Below, piece by piece: positions 9,874 through 18,349 of a stretch of 39,170 bases of DNA (positions are counted from its first letter, which is position 1; the number at the start of each line of letters is the position of its first letter). The position numbers and the translations under genes are program-made. Source of the stretch: Leptospiraceae bacterium (GTDB lineage: Bacteria; Spirochaetota; Leptospiria; Leptospirales; Leptospiraceae); assembly GCA_017996175.1 (NCBI GenBank), contig JAGOHK010000038.1, positions 1 to 39,170 on the forward strand, given 5' to 3'. The notes beneath the pieces are model-generated. The model worked only from the letters and a program-made list of their open reading frames with translations, was not told the DNA's origin and made no database searches.

Positions 9874-10290
9874 TTACTCTCCTGTTCCAAATCTAGGATT
9901 TGAAATTCTCAATTTTTCATTTAAAGATTCTTTTACTAAGTTCCAAAGTTCTGAATTCTCATTTGCGATTTTTTTCTTGCGGATATAGTCTGTTAGCTTC
10001 TCATTTAACGATCGACATTGTTCCATTTTTGCTAGATAGGTTTGGTCTTTCAAATCTGTATTGATAAATGCAATAGAATTTTCCCGAAGAAAATGAGAAA
10101 CTCGTTCGATTTCTTTATCTAAAAAAGTTTCTCCATATTTCAACTCACGTCCGATTACACCTAACATATTCCAACTCACAAGTGTTTTATAAGAAAGTCC
10201 GTCGTTGTCTTTGATGGCAGGCAGGATTTCTTTGATAATCAAATCCTGAATTGCCTCTAGCAGCACGTTTGCATCTGGTCTATCTTGCAT
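9874..10290 (-). CDS. DUF6285-family protein
   Basis: A soluble, mostly helical 138-residue protein of unknown function. The opening RPDANVLLEAIQDLIIKEIL and the later WNMLGVIGREL follow the DUF6285 pattern as I remember it. In many bacteria that family is encoded beside an aminoglycoside-phosphotransferase-like gene, exactly as here. The ATG at 10290 is used; a TTG six bases upstream is also possible. The gene overlaps the end of the phosphotransferase by 11 nt, so the two are probably translated together and may act as a pair. No catalytic motif is visible. Confidence 0.72.
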   Translation of the reverse strand: MQDRPDANVLLEAIQDLIIKEILPAIKDNDGLSYKTLVSWNMLGVIGRELKYGETFLDKEIERVSHFLRENSIAFINTDLKDQTYLAKMEQCRSLNEKLTDYIRKKKIANENSELWNLVKESLNEKLRISNPRFGTGE

Positions 10291-11326
10291 CTTCAATTAA
10301 CCTCATCGCTTCAAATTCCATTTCACAAGTTCGTCTTCCGATTGCAGCAAGTTCAATTCCTTTATCCGCTCCACTTAAATGTCTCTCTGCCTGTTGAGCT
10401 GAGCCAACTGCCCAGCGGATATTTCCCATTATCTCCCAGTAGTTAACTTTTTTGGGATCGACTGGAACACCTGAATACTTTTCATAGAGGGAGTAAAATT
10501 CTTTTCGGTCAGCAAACCCACCTGCTTCTTTGTTTAATTTTCCAAATCTCCAATCTCTCATACAAAGCCAGGCAATGTCTTCGTGCCTATCGCCCCAGTG
10601 CGCAAATTCCCAATCTACAATTCCTTGTAGCCCCTCAGGGGATACCATAAAGTTGCCGGTTCTAAAGTCCCCATGCACTAAAACTTCTTCATCTGTTACC
10701 ACTGCATTTTTTTCGAGCCAATTGAATATTAGCTCCATCGCAGGGTGTGGCTCTTTTAGTCCAGCGACTAAGTCTCGTAAATCTTGTACTGACTCAAGTG
10801 CAATTGCATTCGGAGTTTCGCCTTTATGGCGGGTGAGATTTTTTCTAAGTTCTTCTTCTTTGCAGGTAATTGGTGTTAGCTTATGAATCTTTGCCAGGTT
10901 CTCTGCGAGTTCCTCTGTGAGGGATTTTCGGATTTTATTTAGGCTTGGGTCTTTTACGATATAACGTCCGGTTGCTTTACCAGAAATTCTCTCCATGAAG
11001 TAAAATGGATTTCCAATCAAACTCCGATCTGTTTCTAACCAATAGGGCTTTGGGGTTTTTACACCACTGTTAGAAGTCATTTCGCAGACTTTGAATTCGT
11101 CAATTCGGGAAAGGCTTGCAAGTAAAGACGCACCTTTGTCTGTTCGAAAGACTAATCTATGTTCGCCGCTAAATTCACCTGAGTCAACTTTTAAATCTAA
11201 CAGGTAATTATCTTGGCAGGCTCCACCACTGAGTGGGATCATTTCGGTTACACTCGATTTTCCGGAAAGCCGATTTGTTAGGTAGTTTTCTAATTTGTTT
11301 TTTAATTCTTCTTGGGTTAGGTTCAT
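10280..11326 (-). CDS. Phosphotransferase family protein (APH/choline-kinase fold, ACAD10-like)
   Basis: A 348-residue kinase-fold protein. The catalytic loop VHGDFRTGNFMV and the metal-binding IVDWEFAHWGD are intact, and the N-lobe has PLSGGACQDNYLLDL as the nucleotide loop. In this branch the usual relatives are the phosphotransferase domains linked to acyl-CoA dehydrogenases (ACAD10/11), which phosphorylate 4-hydroxy-acyl-CoAs, not drug-resistance enzymes. With DUF6285 and an alcohol dehydrogenase following, a role in hydroxy-acid or lipid catabolism is a reasonable inference. The ATG at 11326 has only a weak upstream Shine-Dalgarno. No acyl-CoA dehydrogenase lies within the window. Confidence 0.85.
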   Translation of the reverse strand: MNLTQEELKNKLENYLTNRLSGKSSVTEMIPLSGGACQDNYLLDLKVDSGEFSGEHRLVFRTDKGASLLASLSRIDEFKVCEMTSNSGVKTPKPYWLETDRSLIGNPFYFMERISGKATGRYIVKDPSLNKIRKSLTEELAENLAKIHKLTPITCKEEELRKNLTRHKGETPNAIALESVQDLRDLVAGLKEPHPAMELIFNWLEKNAVVTDEEVLVHGDFRTGNFMVSPEGLQGIVDWEFAHWGDRHEDIAWLCMRDWRFGKLNKEAGGFADRKEFYSLYEKYSGVPVDPKKVNYWEIMGNIRWAVGSAQQAERHLSGADKGIELAAIGRRTCEMEFEAMRLIEDAR

Positions 11327-11579
11327 GGGTTCTTATTATTCCAATTTCAACTTTTTTACCTTGCTAAATTGAATAGAATTTGTCTAGATTTTTTCTAAAA
11401 GAGTTATGATTTTAAATTGTGTTTACCGAATGGTATGAGATTAGTTCTTAAGTTCGAATTACTAAACATGCGTAGTTAAAATTCTAAATTAAATAAGATA
11501 ATCCTGTTTTTGATAGAGTTTTTCCATACCTTTCAAAATATGTTTGCTCTGCATATTCGTAACTTGTAAAATTGGTTAT

Positions 11580-12689
11580 ATGCGACAAATATTTTTTATC
11601 TGTTTTTTATGCTTTTTGGGATGCACTAGTTTTGCAAAACGAAATGAAAAATTTTTCGATGAAATCAAGAAAGATATTGAAGTTCATAATATAAAAGGGA
11701 AAACAATCGAGGCAGCGACAGAAAACGCAAAGTATAAAATCCTAGAGATTGGTCTAAATAAAATAATTGAAAATCTTGAAAATTCTTCTGGAGAGTTTAG
11801 ATATAGTAGGGAGGATTTAGAACCTTTTTCTCCTGATACTTTTATTCTTGATTATTTGCAACTGAGGCAAAGTCGAAATCTAGATGGTTTTTTTGAAATC
11901 GATGCAAAGGCTCGATTAGAGTTAAATAGAACTCAAAATGAATTTTTGAATCCGCATAGAAATCATTATAACCTAGTTGTAAATATTGAGGAAGAAATTG
12001 ATTTTCCGGATACTTATGATTATTCAATTACAAAAAATTCATTTTTATTTAATTTGAATGAATTCCGTTATTTGGATAGTGAGCAATTTCAGAAATATTT
12101 GATACAAGAAGGAATAACAAAAATTAAAGCACTTTCTAAAATTGAGGAAAAAAATTTAGAAGTTGCATCTAAATTTGGTGCAGAAATATTACTACTAGGT
12201 AAAACAAAAGCAAAGAAGAAAAAAACAAAAGAAGGAGACTATTGGGAAATATCCTTTCATTTAAAATTTTTAGATGTGGGCAAAAATGAAATTATAACTA
12301 CGATTAAGACGGAATCTCTTTTTCCGATGAATCAGCAGCTTGATCAAATAATGGAATCAATTATAAAAGCATATAGGATTCCAATTTTAAGAAAGATTAA
12401 TGAATACCGATTGCAACAAATCATAATTATCCTCAAAATAAACGGAATAAATTATCATGAGCTCTTAGAAAAGGGTGACTTTAATATCATTCGAACCCTT
12501 AAGGGAATTAATTCTATTAAGCACAAACCAAATCTAAAAAAAAACAACTTAGTCATATTAGAAGTAGAATCGTACTCCAATGGAATTGCATTGTATCAAA
12601 GACTACAAAGGAAAAGGAAAGAACTAGGCTTTGATTTTAAACAAAAAATAGTCAAGCCAGAATTAGTCGAAATTGAAATTTTGAAATGA
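11580..12689 (+). CDS. Putative lipoprotein, weak FlgT/LPP20-like features
   Basis: I do not recognise a named gene. The ATG at 11580 opens an export signal, MRQIFFICFLCFLGCTSFAK, with a spirochaete-style lipobox ending at Cys16, so the product is probably an envelope lipoprotein of 369 residues. A TTG 36 nt upstream would spoil the signal peptide. Residues about 35-115 (KTIEAATENAKYKI, then FFEIDAKARLEL) resemble the LPP20/FlgT N-terminal pattern. The middle segment VASKFGAEILLLGKTKAK followed by paired beta strands resembles the FlgT/TolB-N-like domain, where a lipoprotein senses or braces an envelope complex. The C-terminal 90 residues are basic. The gene stands alone between divergent and convergent neighbours. 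The FlgT comparison is by eye and weak. Confidence 0.55.
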   Translation: MRQIFFICFLCFLGCTSFAKRNEKFFDEIKKDIEVHNIKGKTIEAATENAKYKILEIGLNKIIENLENSSGEFRYSREDLEPFSPDTFILDYLQLRQSRNLDGFFEIDAKARLELNRTQNEFLNPHRNHYNLVVNIEEEIDFPDTYDYSITKNSFLFNLNEFRYLDSEQFQKYLIQEGITKIKALSKIEEKNLEVASKFGAEILLLGKTKAKKKKTKEGDYWEISFHLKFLDVGKNEIITTIKTESLFPMNQQLDQIMESIIKAYRIPILRKINEYRLQQIIIILKINGINYHELLEKGDFNIIRTLKGINSIKHKPNLKKNNLVILEVESYSNGIALYQRLQRKRKELGFDFKQKIVKPELVEIEILK

Positions 12690-12712
12690 CTAAAACTTAT
12701 TTCCCCAAAATC

Positions 12713-13885
12713 TCAATAAGTGATTGGCTCTAAGTCCTTTACAAATTCGCGAAGAATTTCTGCTGCTTTGAAAGGACTTTCTTGGCAAACCCATAGACCA
12801 ATTTTTTCAAACCCACCAATCAATTGAGTAAAAGGTAAAAATTCAATATAAAGTCCAGCACCAGGTCCGTTATTAACTGCCACGTTGTAAGCTTCTTCTT
12901 TTTTCATCTTGTTTAAAATTAAGCGGATAATCCTAGTTGCCTCCTGCCACGCAAGGGAAACCATTTCTACTTCTTCTTCATCCAACTCGTGTAAAAATTT
13001 CTTAGAAGTATCTTTGACAATTAAAAACATATCAAAAGGTCTTCTCATAAAATAGGGAACCAGTAGAATTACCTTTCCATAATCTTTCACTACTAATTCT
13101 TGTGGATTATCTGTCAAAAGATAATCAGTAAAATAAATCCCATGTCGTTCATAAAAACTCCAGTTATTAAAAAACTGTTTTGGCATTATATTCGAGGATA
13201 CAATTTGCTGGTGCCCATGACTAAGGGAGCCACCTGCTACTTTTCCAAAATTTTTAATAATTGATACATAACCATAGGTAGACTTAGTATCATTCGAGGA
13301 AAGAGAAGTTGGCATCACAGTAGACTCAAGTAATAATTTTTTTTCTAGAGCGGCTAATCTTGATAATACACAGACTGCATCTTTATGAGTTATATTATGC
13401 CAATCTCGCCCATGAAAAGAGGACGTCCACTGCAAAAAATGTAACCCGAATGAACCGATCTCTAGTCCACTGCCCGCTTCATACTGATGAGGGAAAAAGA
13501 TAGGAAACATATTCTTATTAATAAAAGTAAATCCTTCTTCCAAGCGCATAATATCCATTATTCCAGTAGTCTTACCCTGACATATTGGACAGGACTCCTG
13601 TTTCTCTTGAATTTCTTCACTCTCTCCGCCAACGTTCGGTCTGCTCGCTCTAGAAGAATTATAAACAATCAATTCTCCATTTCGAGGATCAATTTGAAAA
13701 AACGATTCTGGCTTATAATTTGAAATAGAGGACTCATTCAAAAAAAGATTAAAAACATCCTTTATGTCAAGGTTATCGATTGATTCCGATTGTAGGATTG
13801 ATTCGATTAATTTATAATCTAACTGTTGTAAATTTTGCATTTTCAATATTCCTTCACTTACTAAAGCATAGAATTTTGAATTCAT
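12713..13885 (-). CDS. GalT-like HIT-superfamily nucleotidyltransferase
   Basis: A 390-residue protein with the layout of galactose-1-phosphate uridylyltransferase. It has FFQIDPRNGELIVYNSSRASRP near the front, a CPIC zinc pair, and the active-site segment GGSLSHGHQQIVSSN, in which HGHQQ replaces the HPHxQ of classical GalT but keeps both histidines and the Gln. Expected chemistry is nucleotidyl transfer through a histidine adduct. The sugar or nucleotide partner is not evident, and no Leloir-pathway gene lies nearby. The ATG at 13885 is shown. An ATG at 13840 has a better Shine-Dalgarno (GAAGGA) and would remove 15 residues lying before the conserved region. Divergent from the GHKL gene. Confidence 0.75.
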   Translation of the reverse strand: MNSKFYALVSEGILKMQNLQQLDYKLIESILQSESIDNLDIKDVFNLFLNESSISNYKPESFFQIDPRNGELIVYNSSRASRPNVGGESEEIQEKQESCPICQGKTTGIMDIMRLEEGFTFINKNMFPIFFPHQYEAGSGLEIGSFGLHFLQWTSSFHGRDWHNITHKDAVCVLSRLAALEKKLLLESTVMPTSLSSNDTKSTYGYVSIIKNFGKVAGGSLSHGHQQIVSSNIMPKQFFNNWSFYERHGIYFTDYLLTDNPQELVVKDYGKVILLVPYFMRRPFDMFLIVKDTSKKFLHELDEEEVEMVSLAWQEATRIIRLILNKMKKEEAYNVAVNNGPGAGLYIEFLPFTQLIGGFEKIGLWVCQESPFKAAEILREFVKDLEPITY

Positions 13886-13956
13886 CAAATCAATAAAAAT
13901 CTATATTTGATTTTTTTTTAATTGATTCTTTCTTTCCCTTTATTATTTATTTACTA

Positions 13957-14646
13957 GTGGATTTAGAAACTGTAAAAAAAAGTATTTCCGGCGGTCAAGA
14001 GATTGAAATTACTCTTCACTCCTTAAACGAAACAACACAGAAACTTATCTATTCAAGTATACTTGAATTATTAACTTTCTATAATAGAGAAAATCAATTT
14101 GCCGCAGTGTACACAGCACTATTTGAAGCCAGCATGAATGCAGTAAAAGCAAATGCTAAAAAAGCATTTTTTAAACAAAAAGAGCTAAACGTTTACGATG
14201 AATTCGACTATAGGAGTGGAACAAAACTTTTTAAGTCACAAGTAAATAACAACAATTTACCCAAATACTGCGAATTAGCAAAAGAGGATGGTCTATATAT
14301 AAAAATTCTTATCAATCACTCTATAGACGGAGTAAAAATTGAATTATTAAATAATAGTCAATTATTTGCAGAGGAAGAAAAGCGCATACGAACAAAACTA
14401 GCTCTAGGACAAAAGTATGTAAGCATCGTAGACTTCCACAAAGAAAATTCGGATACCACAGAAGGGGAAGGTTTAGGTTTAGTTACAAGTGTATTAATGT
14501 TAAAAGAAGCAGGGATTCCTATTTCTGATTTTCGTATAGGTTGTAAAAACGGAATTACCAAAACAAGAATTGAAATTCCATTTACTTCTAAGTATGTAAG
14601 TGAAAGACAGTTATATAAATTAAATTTTGACCAGCAAAATTTTTAA
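13957..14646 (+). CDS. Orphan GHKL-type ATPase domain protein
   Basis: A 229-residue protein consisting of one histidine-kinase-like ATPase domain. The N-box is FEASMNAVKANAKKAFF (about residues 52-68), and the glycine-rich lid is TEGEGLGLVTSVLMLKEAG (about 168-186). The region LLNNSQLF takes the place of the usual DxGxG. There is no HisKA domain, membrane segment or receiver, so it is not a complete sensor kinase. Anti-sigma-factor-type serine kinases (RsbW/SpoIIAB) share this size and layout. The start is GTG at 13957, since no ATG fits before the N-box. No sigma factor or anti-anti-sigma gene is adjacent, and the 3' end overlaps the pirin gene by 4 nt. Confidence 0.65.
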   Translation: MDLETVKKSISGGQEIEITLHSLNETTQKLIYSSILELLTFYNRENQFAAVYTALFEASMNAVKANAKKAFFKQKELNVYDEFDYRSGTKLFKSQVNNNNLPKYCELAKEDGLYIKILINHSIDGVKIELLNNSQLFAEEEKRIRTKLALGQKYVSIVDFHKENSDTTEGEGLGLVTSVLMLKEAGIPISDFRIGCKNGITKTRIEIPFTSKYVSERQLYKLNFDQQNF

Positions 14647-15665
14647 GCACCAGGAATATCTTCAACACCATCTGCATGTTTGGCAAATCGTCCTTTGCCT
14701 CTAGAGTGAACCGGCTCTGAACTCTCCCAAGTCCAGCCCCCAAAATGCGTCATCTGAAACTCTGCGAAAGTTGATTGTATTTCTTCTCTAGAGTTCATCA
14801 CAAAAGGACCATATTGCACAACAGTCTCTCCAATCGGCTTGGCTTGTAATAATAGAATTTTAACCTCATTATCCCCACTCTCTAGAAAAATATCTTCATC
14901 CGATACCAACTCAATGCTATGATAAGGTTGAATATCAGTATCCGCTACTTTCAAAGAAGTCCCTCTGTAAAAATAAATAATCCGATTTACCCCTGAATTC
15001 GTTGCGGGTAATAACCATTTCGCTCCCTTATCCATTTGTATAATCCAAATAGCTAAAGAATTTTTTGAGTCAGAAGCCCATGAATTTGGTGGAGGACTAG
15101 GGGCTTGTAAACCGCCGAGTTTTCCTGCAATTATTTCAACCCTTGTCATTTTCTCATTCTGATCTTTATATTTGTACATTGGAATTTTTTCTTTCCATAA
15201 CATTGTAAAATGAGGGTCTACCATTTTATTTACTTTGGGTAAATTTAACCAAATCTGAAAAAGTTCCAGCTTATTGTCCTTATCCTCATTTAACAGTGGA
15301 AACATTTCTGAATGCTGTATACCCTTCCCCGCAGTCATCCATTGTGTATCTCCAGCAGAATATCGCCCAGCAGCCCCAAGGGAATCTGAGTGATCTACAA
15401 ATCCTGATTGGACGATTGTAACAGTTTCAAATCCACGATGTGGGTGACTTGGAAAACCGGGAATCTTTTCTCCATGATACATTCTCCATCCATCTTTTCC
15501 TGCAAAATCCTGTCCAATATTTCTACCTTCCAGAGATGCAACCGGCTCCATTTCAAAATTTCCTTTCGGATAAAAATCCTCGTGGTGTACACAAAATAAA
15601 AAAGGATCCAAAGTTTCCCATTGAAAACCCATACGTTTTATATTTTTAATAACTGATTTATTCAT
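14643..15665 (-). CDS. Pirin family protein (bicupin)
   Basis: A two-cupin protein of 340 residues. The metal-binding set of the pirin N-terminal cupin is present: HPHRGFETVT provides two His, and GIQHSEMFP provides the third His and the Glu. Bacterial pirins are described as quercetin 2,3-dioxygenases or redox-responsive regulators; which applies here cannot be read from sequence. The C-terminal pirin domain (QAKPIGETVVQYGPFVMN) is also complete. A C-terminal tail rich in Gly, Arg and His follows. The gene sits 23 nt after the MORN-repeat gene on the same strand and may share its transcript. An ATG at residue 12 is an alternative start. Confidence 0.9.
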   Translation of the reverse strand: MNKSVIKNIKRMGFQWETLDPFLFCVHHEDFYPKGNFEMEPVASLEGRNIGQDFAGKDGWRMYHGEKIPGFPSHPHRGFETVTIVQSGFVDHSDSLGAAGRYSAGDTQWMTAGKGIQHSEMFPLLNEDKDNKLELFQIWLNLPKVNKMVDPHFTMLWKEKIPMYKYKDQNEKMTRVEIIAGKLGGLQAPSPPPNSWASDSKNSLAIWIIQMDKGAKWLLPATNSGVNRIIYFYRGTSLKVADTDIQPYHSIELVSDEDIFLESGDNEVKILLLQAKPIGETVVQYGPFVMNSREEIQSTFAEFQMTHFGGWTWESSEPVHSRGKGRFAKHADGVEDIPGA

Positions 15666-15688
15666 ATTAATAATATCGCAAGAGGTTA

Positions 15689-16207
15689 CTACTTAGTAAC
15701 CAATACACCTTTACTGTATTTAACTGATTTCGCAGCAGTGAGCGCATAAACAACTCCGGTGCCATGCGGTTTATCTTTAGACCATTTTCCTACATACAAT
15801 CTTCGTTCTGATAAATACAACATTGATCCGTAGCCGCTACGTTTATCTTTTTTAAATTCTCCCGTATACCTGTCTCCATTTGCAAAAATCAAAACACCCG
15901 TTCCATGATAATTTCCCTGTATGAATGAGCCCGTATACTTTTCGCCTGACGTTTGTTTGTAAGTACCCTTTCCATTTGGAAAATCATTTTGCCAATCTCC
16001 GGAATATATATTTCCGTTCGTTTCAATTTGTTTTCCTTTTCCTGATTTAAGACCATTTTGAAAAGAACCCTCATAGCGAATACCACTATCACCGACGGAT
16101 ACACCTACTCCGTTTTCACAATCCCCTTCTATACATTTAGCTCTATCCTGTGCCTGAATAGAGATGGAAATCACAACAAGAAGAACTAGAAATATTTTTT
16201 GTTTCAT
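15689..16207 (-). CDS. Exported MORN-repeat protein
   Basis: A 172-residue protein with a signal peptide (MKQKIFLVLLVVISISIQAQ) followed by five MORN repeats, for example YSGDWQNDFPNGKGTY, YTGSFIQGNYHGTGVL and YVGKWSKDKPHGTGVV. MORN repeats fold as a beta-hairpin ribbon and usually scaffold protein or lipid contacts. A Cys pair (CIEGDC) lies just after the signal peptide. The ATG at 16207 is chosen because it starts the signal peptide directly; a GTG 12 nt upstream is also in frame. It is probably periplasmic or at the outer membrane, with no specific function assignable. The 274-bp gap upstream holds no other gene that I can see. Confidence 0.82.
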   Translation of the reverse strand: MKQKIFLVLLVVISISIQAQDRAKCIEGDCENGVGVSVGDSGIRYEGSFQNGLKSGKGKQIETNGNIYSGDWQNDFPNGKGTYKQTSGEKYTGSFIQGNYHGTGVLIFANGDRYTGEFKKDKRSGYGSMLYLSERRLYVGKWSKDKPHGTGVVYALTAAKSVKYSKGVLVTK

Positions 16208-16481
16208 AGATTTACTCACAGTATTTTTACAACGACACTATATAAAAAAGATAGGTTTACTTTTTTTATCCCACTAATTTATCAAAAGTTTCATTCCGAT
16301 TTTTTTAATAAGATCGTATATATTGTATTATAAATATCGGATTTTTCTTGCACTCTAAATATCTAATAAGAAGGATCATCTGAAATAAATTTACCATTTT
16401 TTAAACTTCTTTTAAATTCCTGTCCTGAACGGAATTGAATTTAGCCAATTCCCTGTAATATGGCAGTCCGAAGTTCGAATT

Positions 16482-18230
16482 TTACTTGCTCTTTCCTTTC
16501 TTCTTTGCTTTCGCAGGTGATTTTCTAATTACCGCTTTTTGTTTTGCAACTACTTCTTTAACCTGATTTTTTGAAGTTTCAATCCCAGTAAGAGTATCTG
16601 TAACTTTCCATTTTTTTTCATATTCGAAAAAGTTTGGTTTAGCTACTTGAGATGCGTTTGGGATAAAAGACATTGCCCGCTCTGAGAGTGCTGTTATCGT
16701 CAAACTCGGATTAACCCCTAGATTTGCCGGAACCATAGAACCATCGCAAATCAAAAGATTTTTGTAACCATAAACTTGATTTTTTAAATCAATTACACCT
16801 GTGTCAGGACTATCACCAATCATACAACCACTGAGTATATGAGCTGTAGTAGGAATATCTAAAAGCACTTCATTTAAAGTACTACGAGCAACCCCACCCA
16901 CTCTTTTCGCTAATCTACGAGCAAATTCATTTGCAATCGGAATAAACGCAGGTATATGCGCTCCATTTTCTTGCGTAGAAGTAATTGTTTTTTGGAAGGG
17001 CCAAATCAGTCTTCTCTTTCGAACAATTTTTATACTATTATCAACAGTTTGCATAACCAATAAGATTATAGATTTTTTTGCAAAACCGAATGGAGATAAA
17101 AAACGAATTGTATTAATAGGATGCAAAATAGAACTCCAAATAAAGCGTAACACGCGAGGCACACTTCCACCTCCGTCTACTAACGTTCCTGCGGCTAAAG
17201 TACCCATTGCATCCGAGCCGGCAGAATAACGAACAGGTTCAATATGAGTATGTTCATCTGCATAAATACTAGAAGTAATAGCAATCCCTTTTGAAAAATC
17301 AACATCCTTTTTCAAAGAGGTTACACCTACAATGGATTCACTATTTGTCCGAACTGTATTTCCAAGCATTGGAGAAAGTCTAGTCATGATTTTTTCTTGC
17401 TGCATTTTTAGAAGTAAACCGAGTGTCCCTAGAACTCCTGCGGATAATACTACGTTCTTCGCTTTAAGGATTTTCTTAGGAGAACCAAAAAAACCAGTTG
17501 TGGACTCTGTATGAATTTCATATCCATCACCCCCGTCTAGAGAAAGTGGAATTAGTTTTACAACTTTTGTCTCCGGCACAATAACCGCGCCTAATTTCTC
17601 AGCAAAGTATAAATAATTTTTATCAAGTGTATTCTTTGCATTAAAGCGGCAACCCACCATACACCCACCGCAAAAATTACAACTATTTCGATTCGGTCCT
17701 TCTCCTCCGAAATAAGGATCTACTTGGTCTTTTTCGTGAAAGTTAATTCCAACCGGAGTTCGAACAAAGGTATCTCCAACTCCCATTTCCTCAGCAGTCT
17801 CTTTCATGAAAGTATCCACTTCCCAAAGTTTAGGATTTTCAATTACCCCGAGCATTCTTTTGGCAATTTCGTAAAACGGAAGTAGTATTTTCTCCGCTCC
17901 CATCTTTTGAACTACTGAATTTTCGAAAAATGGTTTTGGTGGTACATAGAGAGTATTCGCATACACCAAACTTCCACCACCAACACCAGCCCCACTTAGA
18001 ATCATAACATCATTCAGGAGGTTAATACGCTGTATCCCGTAACAAAAAATTTTAGGAAGCCAAACATATTTTGATAACGAGAAGCTGGTTTTAGGAAAAT
18101 CTTCTGACTTCCATCGTTTACCCGATTCTATTACGGCAACTTTATACCCTTTCTGAGAAAGTCGCATTGCAGAAACACTTCCTCCGAACCCAGAGCCTAC
18201 TACGATATAATCGTAATCATAATTATTCAT
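16482..18230 (-). CDS. GMC-type FAD-dependent oxidoreductase, cholesterol-oxidase-like
   Basis: A 582-residue flavoprotein. The FAD-binding [19 protein letters not shown] is at the N-terminus, [18 protein letters not shown] follows at about residue 78, and the C-terminal GMC part has HILSGCMIG and [29 protein letters not shown]. It belongs to the GMC branch containing mycobacterial ChoD-like proteins. Residues about 183-195 hold [11 protein letters not shown], a C-x2-C-x2-C-x3-C pattern like a 4Fe-4S ligand set, which that branch shares. The last 25 residues are a Lys-rich tail. GGAGG lies just before the ATG, indicating independent translation after the 119-bp gap from the BrkB gene. The substrate is unknown; sterol oxidation should not be assumed. 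Confidence 0.85.
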   Translation of the reverse strand: MNNYDYDYIVVGSGFGGSVSAMRLSQKGYKVAVIESGKRWKSEDFPKTSFSLSKYVWLPKIFCYGIQRINLLNDVMILSGAGVGGGSLVYANTLYVPPKPFFENSVVQKMGAEKILLPFYEIAKRMLGVIENPKLWEVDTFMKETAEEMGVGDTFVRTPVGINFHEKDQVDPYFGGEGPNRNSCNFCGGCMVGCRFNAKNTLDKNYLYFAEKLGAVIVPETKVVKLIPLSLDGGDGYEIHTESTTGFFGSPKKILKAKNVVLSAGVLGTLGLLLKMQQEKIMTRLSPMLGNTVRTNSESIVGVTSLKKDVDFSKGIAITSSIYADEHTHIEPVRYSAGSDAMGTLAAGTLVDGGGSVPRVLRFIWSSILHPINTIRFLSPFGFAKKSIILLVMQTVDNSIKIVRKRRLIWPFQKTITSTQENGAHIPAFIPIANEFARRLAKRVGGVARSTLNEVLLDIPTTAHILSGCMIGDSPDTGVIDLKNQVYGYKNLLICDGSMVPANLGVNPSLTITALSERAMSFIPNASQVAKPNFFEYEKKWKVTDTLTGIETSKNQVKEVVAKQKAVIRKSPAKAKKKGKSK

Positions 18231-18349
18231 GAATTAACCTCCAATCATAAATATCGCTTCCTTAAACAAAATTTGTAGCTAAAGACTTACGTAAATAAGA
18301 TTTTTAAGTATTGTAACTTGTAAAAAATGTTTTTGTATGGTTTCAATCT

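Noticed and set aside
10280..11326. Aminoglycoside resistance gene
   Set aside because: The APH fold motifs are shared with many kinases; the DUF6285 and dehydrogenase context points to metabolism.
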